From Daphnia pulex (Eukaryota > Arthropoda > Branchiopoda > Diplostraca > Daphniidae): a stretch of DNA of 64,000 bases. The stretch spans positions 11,594,001 to 11,658,000 of the forward strand of contig NC_060024.1 in NCBI RefSeq assembly GCF_021134715.1. The letters are read 5' to 3'. Positions within the stretch are counted from its first letter, which is position 1, and the number at the start of each line of letters is the position of its first letter. The translations under genes were made by a program, and so were the position numbers. This document shows positions 13,443-22,561 of this stretch, one piece after another. A model generated the notes under the pieces. It made no database searches. It was not told where the DNA came from and worked only from the letters and a program-made list of their open reading frames with translations.

Positions 13443-13633
13443 GATTGATCGTTTATGAACGCATGCTTTTCATCCTTAACCTTTATAACTGAACGTCTTT
13501 GCTTAAGTTTAATTCACATTCTTAATTCCTAAACTAGAATATTTGCACATACTTATGTTAATTGATGAATTAGTTTTGTATTAAAACTGTCGCAGCAAAT
13601 GCTCATTAAAAATTACGACGCCTCTCGAATTTC

Positions 13634-14764
13634 TTAAAGGGTTCCGTTAAGTAATTTGCGGACAGTTCGCATACGGTCAGTTAAGGAATCCTATAAACAA
13701 AAAATGAAATTTGTCAATTAAAAAAAAAATTCGAAACAAAAGGCTTAAAATGAAACACGTACGCAAGAATCAGAACTGAGGCGACTCCTTTTTTCGCGGC
13801 AACGAGATTCTTTCAATTGCTGCAGTTGAAGGAGACGAGATTTCCAGCCTCGTGTAGGAGCTCTCCAAGCACACCACCTTTGATGTTGAGCAACTGGATC
13901 CACTGTTGTTCTAACTGAATCATTCTTCTCTGTCAAATTTTTTTGGCTTAAATATGGTTCTATAGACCATTTCCTATTGCAGTAATCACATTTCAATAAC
14001 ATGTCATCTTGGAGGAATTTCCAGCCAGTAAGAACAAAAGTAAAACTAGAGAGATGAACATCAGGTATGGCTGTTGTTTCTAAAAACCAGTCAAATATTT
14101 CCTTGATCTGAAGCAAATGAACAAAATTCATTACGATGGACAAAATACGATTATTGTATTGTGGAATCTTACCTCATCTTGTAATTCAGATACTTTGCAA
14201 AGAGCTTCAATGTTTTTAAAGGCCAACAACTGCTGCTGAATTGTGTCTTGAAGTTCCATATTTGATACATGTTCAATCTCCAAAACAGAGTCCGGAACTT
14301 GATTGGTGGAGTATAAGCAAAATTTGGAGTGAGCCGAAGCTAATCTTGATTTAAGTTTTGAACATGCATGTTTGTCTATAGAAAAGAAAAATTTTCAAGT
14401 AAAGGTAGCAATAAAAATAAAATAATTTTATACATGGAGCATCCTTGGTTGGCGATGGAAGAGTAACACTCATGAACTGGTGGCACATAACACATTTTAA
14501 TACGTCTTTTTCGGCAATCTCCCAACCATGCAAAGCACACAGAGGAGGATCAACTGGTTTTCCTGACCAATTGAAGACATCATAAGTTTTCAGGCGTTTC
14601 AGAAAGCTTTCGCGAGTGGGATCTTTTGAAGGTACATCATGATATCTGCCAACAATAAAAATTTATTCAGTATATCATACAACTTTAAAGATTCATAACT
14701 AAGTAACTAACAATTTTTGGATAAGGGTTTGGTCAAGTTTGCGTTTTCTATTCAACGTGGCCAT
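13634..14764 (-). CDS. ZC3HC1: ZC3HC1/NIPA-type C3HC zinc-finger protein
   Basis: NIPA proteins are nuclear; in mammals ZC3HC1 is linked to an SCF ubiquitin ligase and to the nuclear basket. Exons on the minus strand are 14712-14764, 14434-14645, 14173-14375, 13763-14107 and 13634-13690, phase-consistent, giving 289 residues. The first zinc module contains FNWSGKPVDPPLCALHGWEI, then KCVMCHQF and, in the next exon, AHSKFC, which matches the zf-C3HC order of ligands. The second module has GWKFLQDDMLLKCDYCNRKW and later DPVAQHQRWCAW followed by GWKSRL, as in the C-terminal part of human ZC3HC1. The protein is far shorter than the human one (about 500 residues); it lacks the long disordered linker between the modules. 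Splicing of the last small exon gives the tail RMRTVRKLLNGTL, which is short but in phase. Confidence 0.85.
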
Positions 14765-15141
14765 TTCAATAAAAATGCTGTTTTAACTTGATTGGAAAAT
14801 AATCCAACCCAGATCCAACCTAACTAACCAAGACCTCAGTATCAAATGCCGCCTAGATTCTTTTCTTTCTTTCGAAAATCGAAATGTACAAAACTGTCGT
14901 CTGCTATACTTGGGCTGTTTGTTGTTGTCGGATCTCGGGAAAGAACTGAGTAGTTAAAAGTGAAAACTGTTTGTCTACCAGTCTACGTTTTCTGGTTTAA
15001 AAAATGAACAATTTATATTTTCTATATCTTTATCTTTTACATAGATGTAAATTACTTGCCAACTGATGCATAAATCGTGAAAAAATAAGCCCAAATCCTT
15101 CTTTCAAGTTGATTGTTATCAGTTAGTTTCTCGGCCTTCCT
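14765..15141. other. Intergenic between ZC3HC1 and 5S rRNA
   Basis: It should hold the ZC3HC1 promoter (reading left) and 5' flanking DNA of the 5S gene. No TATA box or open frame of note is evident. Confidence 0.5.
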
Positions 15142-15260
15142 GTTAACGGCCATACCACGTAGAACGCACCCGGTCTCGTCAGCTCCCGGAAGTTAAGCTA
15201 CGTCGGGTCCCGTTAGTACTTGGATGGGTGACCGCTTGGGAATACGGGATGCAGTTGGCA
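15142..15260 (+). rRNA. 5S ribosomal RNA gene
   Basis: About 119 nt with the standard order of 5S landmarks: a 5' strand GTTAACGGCC, the ACCACG block, the internal A-box-like AAGTTAAGCTACGTCGGG, and the C-box GTACTTGGATGGGTGACCGC. The 3' strand is GTTGGC. Both ends pair in helix I (with two U-G pairs), CGTAG pairs with CTACG, and TCCCGT pairs with ACGGGA, so the fold is intact despite base changes from common arthropod 5S. The RNA polymerase III internal promoter elements are present and a T6 terminator follows. It is a single copy here, not part of a visible tandem array. Exact ends are uncertain by 1-2 nt. Confidence 0.9.
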
Positions 15261-15265
15261 TTATC

Positions 15266-15271
15266 TTTTTT
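15266..15271 (+). terminator. RNA polymerase III T-run terminator
   Basis: Six consecutive T residues a few bases after the 3' end of the 5S rRNA, the usual Pol III stop. Confidence 0.8.
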
Positions 15272-15844
15272 GTTCTGGGTGAATAATTTATACGTAAATT
15301 ACAACATATTATTATTACTTTCTTAATCAGACGCTATTTTTTTCTATTTTTGTAGAGGATCATCATTTTGTAGATAATTGTTTACATTCAATGTTTATTA
15401 ATTTTCTAAATCATTTGTATGGCCGCTATCTAAGCGTGTTCTTACTGAGCGCAAGAACGGACAAGAATTCGTTCTTATTATAACTTCAAAGATATAACAG
15501 GTGTGGAGAAACAAAAGGTAAGACCGGGATGCTTAATAATAGCGGTGGCATGAATCGATTCGTTACAGAAAGAAGGGTTAATCACCCCGTGAGAGTATAG
15601 TTGAATTATTTGGCCTGAACAATTTAATTGTCGCTGCTCTTTCAAGCAATAGTGTATACAATGAAAAGAGAATTCGCTCCTAAAGAAATTGACAGATAAA
15701 GCTCGAACAAATCCACAAAAACATTTTTTACGCGGCGAACGCAGAATTAATTTTCTGTCATATTTGGCTGACATCAATGCTAGCTAACTTATTTTAGAAA
15801 AAAGAAACGCTAGTAAGCAGATAGTAAACAGACTCTGATGGGTT
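15272..15844. other. Intergenic, no supported gene
   Basis: AT-rich spacer between the 5S gene and the secreted-protein cluster. A 99-codon minus-strand frame at 15478-15777 has no signal peptide or recognisable motif and I do not call it. Confidence 0.5.
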
Positions 15845-16173
15845 ATGATCACCAACAGCCGACTGAACTCGCACCACTTCATTATGAGGTAGTACGTATA
15901 AACGTTTAAACCAATTTCATTAATCGAAAGTATTCGTTATTTAATTCTTATAGATTCCAACCGCGGACACAGGATGCGCGATGTTCAGCTTTTGATCCCT
16001 ACACAATATTGGCTCTTTTGACGTTTGGAATTTTCCTCATCTACTTGTTCAGCATAGTGTTCAATCAGTTGGCAATCACGGCTCGCGGTCGTAAAATCAG
16101 AGGCGTCAGCGAAAAACAGACAGACATGATTTACTCGTGTTTGTTACGAGGTCACGAACTGTGGGGGTGTTAA
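15845..16173 (+). CDS. Short member of the local membrane-protein family (possibly truncated)
   Basis: Two exons, 15845-15888 and 15954-16173, join in phase to give about 87 residues. The core AFDPYTILALLTFGIFLIYL and the following basic stretch align with DPYVVLASLGFGVFLF in the minus-strand gene at 18113-19067 and DPVSILGLLSLG in the next gene on +. It is thus a fourth paralogue in this cluster. The Gly/Tyr tract and the C-terminal paired-cysteine tail are missing, and the N-terminus is not a clear signal peptide. It may be a decayed copy, or the start and last exon may be wrong. No function is known to me. Confidence 0.4.
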
Positions 16174-16432
16174 CTCACGGCTAAAATATTTCAAACAATT
16201 TTTTTTGTTACAATTCTCTCATTAATAAGCGCTCAGTTTAAAATTTAGTTGTCAACCCAACCAGTTCTTGTGCATCAACGTTCTTCTTTTTCAAACGGTT
16301 AAAGACCCGATCCAGTTAATAAAGTGCAATCAGTCGAAAGAAAGTATTCGGGCAGTGCGGAAGTGTTTCCTACTCCGGTGTCTCTGTCAATTGTGGCGTT
16401 AGTGATCTGTCGCTGAATTTTATTAGAGAAAA

Positions 16433-17385
16433 ATGAAGAAAATTTTCAGTTTCCTAACTTTGCTGACAGTGGTGTTGCCTCAGATCAATTGTTCTGAGCC
16501 CTCAATTATCAATTCCAGTTACCACATTGGTAAGCCAAACTTTTTCGTGATTTAGCCATTTGATCAACTGAAATAATTTTTTATTTAATTAAAGGAGAAG
16601 CTCGAGGAGGTTATGACGGAGGAGGCAGCTACGGCGGAGGAGGTTACGGCGGAGGACATGGTCACGGATCCATTTCAATCGATCCCGTTTCCATATTGGG
16701 TCTATTGTCGTTGGGTAAATTGATTGCGTTCACTTGTCTTTTAAAACTAATTTGAGTCTTATGCGGAACACCTTTGCGACTGGTTTAGGAGCGGTTTTAT
16801 TGCGAAGTATTCTCACCTTACTGCCAGCCACGAGCGCTAGGAGTCTGGACGTGACGGACATCAATCTTCCACTGATGCTTTCAGATATTCCCGAGGCCAT
16901 CGCCAATTGGCATGAAACGAAGAGTAACCAACACGTCGTCTACGAAAGGTAGCGTAATCCAGTTGGAATTTGAATTAGACACTAATGTTATTGTCGATAA
17001 CAAAGGAGCGCTGACGAGCGAGATGACGATGGCAATCCGACGGCTCCGATTCGCCATTATTTGTCTATGCTTAAGACGGACAGATCTTGTCTCCCGCATT
17101 TTCTTTGCCAATTCTGGAAGCCCAGATCTATGGAAGAAGAGACTTTCCTCGACATTGTCATGTTAGTTTCTTATAGTGCATATTTTTTCTTGTCCATTCA
17201 AATAATTCTTTCAATTGTTATACGATCTCCATAGGCTAACCACTGTCGAATGGAATGGTCTGGCGAAAAGTGCTGCTATCTACGACCAGTTGAAGCAACC
17301 AGATTCATCGGCAGCACAGCGATTTTGTGCCCAAGCCCGTTCTGAATGCATAAAGGGAGAATTCGATTTGAAGAAACAACTATGA
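16433..17385 (+). CDS. Secreted or membrane Gly-rich protein, cluster paralogue A
   Basis: I do not recognise this family. Five phase-consistent exons (16433-16529, 16595-16714, 16789-16948, 17006-17161, 17235-17385) encode 227 residues. In order: a signal peptide (MKKIFSFLTLLTVVLPQINC); a short glycine/tyrosine tract with GGGSYGGGGYGGGHGHG at about residues 38-56; a hydrophobic segment DPVSILGLLSLGAVLLRSIL; a conserved QHVVYER block; then a tail with CLPHFLC and CAQARSEC cysteine pairs. The introns are short (57-74 nt). The same order of parts occurs in the two minus-strand genes at 18113-19067 and 20883-22561, so it is a local duplicate family. The Gly/Tyr tract resembles cuticle or adhesive proteins in composition only. 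Confidence 0.72.
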
Positions 17386-18112
17386 ACTTTTTGGAATGAC
17401 ACAATTTCGATGAATAATTTTTCAAATGAGTACAAGTGTATTGAGAATACAGATTACAAAACAAATTTCCCCGTGTAATATAAGAACCTTTGCCTGTTAA
17501 ATTCACCCCAAGGTATAAAATCTCCATTATTCCAAAAAGTCATCTCCCGTAAAAATGTTCCCAATTACGTTATAGCAATACGAGTAATTAAAACAAAGCC
17601 ATTAGATCGGCCAGTCCGCAATCGCTTGCTGATGGTCCGCTGCTGTCGTCGTCACAATAATGCGGATCGAAATCCGTCGTCTCCGCACTTTTCTCCACCT
17701 GATCGACATAACGGGCAGTGTCTATCTCACCGAAGTGATGCGCCAGCGACGTTCTATTTAAAGAAAAAACAAATCATAAACAACATCGTTGTTAATCACT
17801 ATGTATACTGAGTTTACTAATAGAAGAAATAATTATATGAACTGGGAAACGATTTGGTTTTCCAGCTGTTTCACATCCGTCACCACGAGTGACGGAACAA
17901 TTACACGTGCTGTACACACAGCGTAACTTTTACTGGGACGCCATTCAAACTTTGAGCCAGTTATATCTATACTTGCGCTCTAAAGCCAGTGGATAATATG
18001 GCAGTAATGTATGCAACGTTTCTCTCTCTATACTAGATACACACACACACACAGGAGAAAGGGGTGTGTAGATCTATTCTAACCCAGCCAGCCATATTAT
18101 AGAAATGCAGGT
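17386..18112. other. Convergent 3' flanks of paralogues A and C
   Basis: Both flanking genes end into this spacer. It contains AT-rich presumed 3' UTR sequence and a short CA run near 18041-18052. No further gene is seen. Confidence 0.5.
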
Positions 18113-19067
18113 CTAAGTTGTACGAGTTGAGTTATACATGTAGAGTTGCATGGCTCTGAGCGCCAGGGCCGGTTGCCTGTTCCACGCGATCGCGTCATTG
18201 CCCAGCTTGCAGAGAAGAGTTTTCGGACAGGAGGCCGGATGACGACGGATGGCTTCTGCGACCCGCTGACCCACCCGGACCGACTCCTTCAATAACTGCA
18301 GGCGATGCGATGATTTCGATGTCAACTCTTCGACGTCGCCGTCGCCGTCGTCGTCGACTGACGACCAACTTTCCTGCCATGGCTCCTCCTTCATCGTTGC
18401 GGGTTATTGTGTTTTGTTTGTTTGGAATTTTTTGAATTTCCCGGTTCAAAAAGAAAACAAAAAATAACAAGCCCAAACTTTAGTTAAAAGCGATTCATTT
18501 AGTCATAAGTGACGTGTTATCTTTTAATGCGATTTTACCAGGTAGTTGTGGGTGATGTTATCTAACATGTTGTGAAACTCTTCCGGCCGATCGGACAATT
18601 GCAGCGGCTGAAGCGATAACCGCGAATCGAATATGGTTAATTGAATAAACATTCAAATTTGTTTTTATTACGTATGTAATACCAGGTTCATGTCGGAGAC
18701 TTGGACACTTCTGACGCTGCGGTTCAACAAGTTGTAAATGATGTTGAAGAGGAAGACGCCGAAACCCAGTGAGGCCAAGACGACGTAAGGGTCAACGTAA
18801 TCATTTCCGTACTCGCTAGAAATTCAATTGTTGATATTAACAGTAGCCTATATATAGTAATTAAAGTGTGTATAAAAGTTCAGAATTAATTACATACCTG
18901 GCCCCGTATCCTCCGCCGTAACTTCCTCCACCACGAGCTTGTACTTCCATAGCCAGCAGAAGAAGAATAAACACTGAATAATAATCCAAAGGCGCGGATC
19001 TTTATTGATAAATGGATTTGACACGTCGTCCATGCAACGAGAGTGATGACAGGCCATTCGAGATCAT
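18113..19067 (-). CDS. Secreted or membrane Gly-rich protein, cluster paralogue C
   Basis: Family unrecognised. Exons on the minus strand are 19025-19067, 18898-18973, 18815-18683, 18539-18607 and 18113-18388, giving about 198 residues in phase. Exon 1 plus exon 2 give a signal-like start ending LFILLLLAMEVQA, then a very short RGGGSYGGGYGA tract. The hydrophobic core DPYVVLASLGFGVFLF follows, then a NRSVRSVQVSDMNL block matching ARSLDVTDINLPL of paralogue A, an acidic stretch, and a tail with one cysteine pair, CPKTLLC. The acceptor of the last exon could be at GATGAAG or three bases later. The start codon is inferred from phase and the signal peptide, and is the weakest part of the model. 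It is convergent with paralogue A and in tandem with paralogue B. Confidence 0.62.
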
Positions 19068-20882
19068 TCAACTCGGGTTATCCCACGCTATGTATATTCT
19101 GATATTAAATAAAAGGAATTTGTTTTTTTTTCGTCATTCCAACTTGATGATGACGCACTTTTGTACGGCCCGTTGAGCTTCGATGATTTTCTTCAAGATT
19201 ATTCTTCAACTTTTTCTTTGATCATATTTCATTCGCTCTACAATAATCGGAATTTCTATGGAAAAATAGGATTGTACAGGTTAAAAACAAGAGAATCAAA
19301 CCGATGCGCACGTATATACATAAATACAACCGCCGATGGCATATTGCCGTTATACGTAGCATCAGCTATACACAAGTCCGGAAATGTCCGACAGCGAACG
19401 GAGCGACGCCGAATCACAAAAGAAACGTTGTGAAAGTGTTAATGCCCGCGTGACAGAGTTGCGGGAAAACAATCAGATAAGAAGAAAACAAAAAAACGAA
19501 AAAAGGAGCTAGCGCGGGCATACTATAGGCGCGGCGAATCAAAAGTTACAAGCCGGAGAATCGACGGTGCATAACAGTCAAAAATATACGCAGGTGGCTA
19601 TATATTCTATTATTCAATAAATTAATAGGATTAAATTCTAAAGCGAAATGTCAAGTCCAATGATTAAACAACCCGATGTCTCCCACGTTTAGCTCGTCGA
19701 TTATCTAACTGAATTAAATTGATCGTTGTTTTTGTTACGTAAAATAGTAATTTCGAAATTACGGAAATTCTAGCGTGTCCAAAGTATATTACCACATGAA
19801 TGGTGCGAGGCTATCTTGGGTGTATACATTGCATCGATTACTTTGTTATCTATAAATATTGCTGGATATTTCGAACGTATTTCGGTGACGTCAATCGGCA
19901 GAGCCCATCGTATAACGTGGATTAGATCATTCTACAAAACTGCGCAATAACTCAACACCTCGCGATCCGCTTTGAACTTGTTGAAAGGGCGGCATCAAGA
20001 GAACTTTTGTGTGGATTACATTAAGAGTTTCCGAGAAATGGGAACTGGACATCAGCGCTACCTTCCGCTACCGTTGATGTAACCAACGCAGGATTAAAAT
20101 AATAAGCCAACAAGCGTCGGGTCGACCTTTTGATGTATGTTACTCGGTTGATTTTTGCGCAACATTTTCTACGTATTATATATTCTCGCCACATGTACTC
20201 TAATACCGTTCCTTTTCGGTGAGCTGATTAAAATTTCATGGACGGCAGTTCATAAGGATTCAGTGTACGGTATTAAAAGATTGAAAATGGGACCAAATGA
20301 CCCAGTCGATTCCGATAAGATAATTCTTCAATGAAATTTTCGGTGAAGCTAAAATGGCGTTATCAAGTGTATAACTAAATAAAACAGTACGAATCTAGCA
20401 TTATTAAATTCGATTAAGTTAAGCAAAAAGGTACCTTTGACTTCAATTTGTATTTATTACAATTGAAATATGAAAAAGAACAAAACAAAAAAATAACATT
20501 TCATGGTATTATCTGATGGCGTATACGCCACAAGGGGGGAGAGAAAGAGAGGGCCATAAAATTATATCCTTCTTCCAAAAAATATCCAACGGCGATGTCT
20601 TTTTTTCCTTCCATTTTTGAAACGTATCACCACGATGTCGACGAAAAAAGAAGAAAAAAAAGGGAAAACAAATTTTTTTTCCTTTCTCAATCTACAACAA
20701 TCTAGAGGCCTTTGCCGACGTGCCCAAGAGTAGTCAAAGTGGCCTTTCATGTTACATCCCCCATTTTTTCTTTGTTCCAAACCCAAAACCCAAAAAAACC
20801 AAAACCCAAAAAACAAAACAAAAATGTATACGTGTTGTAATATAATGTAGTCTACTCGACGAATTCATTTGTCATCCGCTTT
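19068..20882. other. Spacer between paralogues C and B
   Basis: About 1.8 kb of AT-rich DNA holding the paralogue C promoter side and the paralogue B 3' UTR. AATAAA on the minus strand at 20454-20459 is a good candidate polyadenylation signal for B, about 425 nt past its stop. No coding sequence is supported. Confidence 0.55.
20454..20459 (-). promoter_or_regulatory. Candidate polyadenylation signal of paralogue B
   Basis: The minus strand reads AATAAA here, downstream of the paralogue B stop at 20883. It is called from the hexamer alone. Confidence 0.35.
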
Positions 20883-22561
20883 TTATGACCATGTGATTTC
20901 ATTCCGAGTAGCAGAGACGGCGGCGTCATCATCAGCACCAACGGGGTTCAATCTTCTCTGCTGCTGGGAGGAGGATGAAGAAGAAGACGACCGGAGGCTT
21001 TCGGCCAGCAAACATTTGGGAACGATCGTTGAGCACAAATCTTGAAACATCGGCCTATTATTATTCGATTTGATGCCCAGCGTTTCTTGCATCACCCGGT
21101 CCACAGTGTGGGCCGAATCGGAATCGCCTAGCCAATAAGCCATGCCAATCCTATGCGTTCCGGATCATAGGAAACATTTTGAAATAATTTATTAATGAAT
21201 TCATTCTGATTATAAGATATTATTACGTGGCAGTTTGAACGAGAGGATCGTAGATGACGTGCTGATTGGCCGTCAAAGTCTCGCAGATGCGTCGCTGGGT
21301 GCAGCGACGCGAGGATCCCGGTCGTCGGACGGACTTGCCTTGGCGGTGGGCCCGCCACAAACCGTTGAAGACGCCGGCCATTTGGTCGAGAATGTCCAGA
21401 CTTTCCTCCTCGGCGGTGGCCATGGCGGGGGGTTCGTTCAGGTCTCTGGTGAGGAGTAGCGGATTGTCCATCAGCAGCAGACGGTCGATGCTGTGAAAAT
21501 CGGACATGAAGAGAGGAGCGTCGGCGTCCATAACGCGACCTGTAGCGGCGCTCTGCGTCGCCAGTTGGTACAGCAACACGCCCAGGAATGTCAGAAAAGA
21601 AAGGCCACCCAAAATGGAGAAGGCCTTGCCCTTATTAAAAAAACAATTCAAATTCATCACATAGAAAAATACGATCATTAAGATTCAATTGAAATTTGAA
21701 TTACAGACGAATCCATTCCATAGCTTCCTCCGCCTCCGCCGTAGCTGCCTCCGCCGTAGCTGCCTCCGCCGTGTCCACCACTTCCCCCATAGCTTCCGCC
21801 ACCTCCGCCGTAGCTGCCTCCGCTTCCGTAGTTGCCTCCGCCGTGGTCCCCGTAATTTCCTCCATGGCCTCCACCACCATAACCGTAGTCTCCACCACCA
21901 TAACCCCCATAACTTCCCCCTCCGCTTCCATAGCTGCTGCCTAAATACATCCACAATAAATCGAAACAAATTTTTAAAATATTCAAAAATGACGTCCAAA
22001 TTATTTTTGGATTCATTTTGTATTTTAATCACACCGACCTCCACCGTAGCCTCCTTTTCCTCCTCCACCGTAGCTGCCGCCACTTTTGTAATAGCCTCGG
22101 TCTTGACTGGCGGAGTAATCCTCGTCCAGCTCTTCCTCGTCGTCGCTCAACTTGGTCTTACTTTTGCGGACGTAGGCCGGAATTTCCGCCGGCTTCCGGC
22201 GCCAACTAATCACGTAGTCGTCGAACGAGCTCATCCTCGCTTCCGATCTCCCGTTTCCAGCAGCCAATCCGGCCAGAGCCTCCAGCAAATCCGGATCCAA
22301 TTTCTCGGCCAGCGTTTGCCCGGCCGAAACGTACAGGTGGACCGTGTCCAGCTTTTTCAGAATCCATTCCCGATACGGAAGTTTCGACAGCCAGCCAACT
22401 TGTCCGATTTTGCGCAACACGCCCCTCGTTACGTCCAGAAAGCGGATGGAATCCGCCAAACTTTGACGCCGTTCGGGTACAACTTGGTTGTCATCCGCCG
22501 TGCTGCTGGCCAGAACGAACAGCAAACACGACCACCAGCAGGTGATTAACAAGAATTTCAT
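20883..22561 (-). CDS. Large Gly-rich secreted or membrane protein, cluster paralogue B
   Basis: Family unrecognised. Exons on the minus strand are 22035-22561, 21705-21936 (or to 21940), 21227-21630 and 20883-21150, giving about 476 residues. A signal peptide (MKFLLITCWWSCLLFVLASS) is followed by about 145 residues with two helical segments, then an acidic DDEEELDEDY stretch. A long Gly/Ser/Tyr repeat of GGGGSYGG-type units fills the end of exon 1 and exon 2 (about residues 160-250). Exon 3 starts with a hydrophobic segment (KAFSILGGLSFLTFLGVLLY). It then carries CTQRRIC and NQHVIYDP, matching CLPHFLC and NQHVVYER of paralogue A. Exon 4 has CSTIVPKC, the match of CAQARSEC. The exon 1-2 junction can be drawn in two ways. 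The Gly/Tyr tract suggests an extracellular, perhaps structural, role. Confidence 0.72.
21705..21940 (-). repeat. Gly/Ser/Tyr coding repeat tract
   Basis: Exon 2 of paralogue B is almost wholly built of codons for Gly-Gly-Ser-Tyr and Gly-Gly-His units. The DNA repeats a GGCGGAGGCAGCTAC-like unit several times in imperfect tandem. Such tracts vary in length between alleles. Confidence 0.8.

Noticed and set aside
15478-15777. 99-codon minus-strand frame next to the 5S gene
   Set aside because: No motif, no splice support, ordinary composition for chance frames here.
21689-22549. 286-codon plus-strand frame
   Set aside because: Antisense of the Gly/Tyr repeat exons of paralogue B; repetitive codons keep other frames open.
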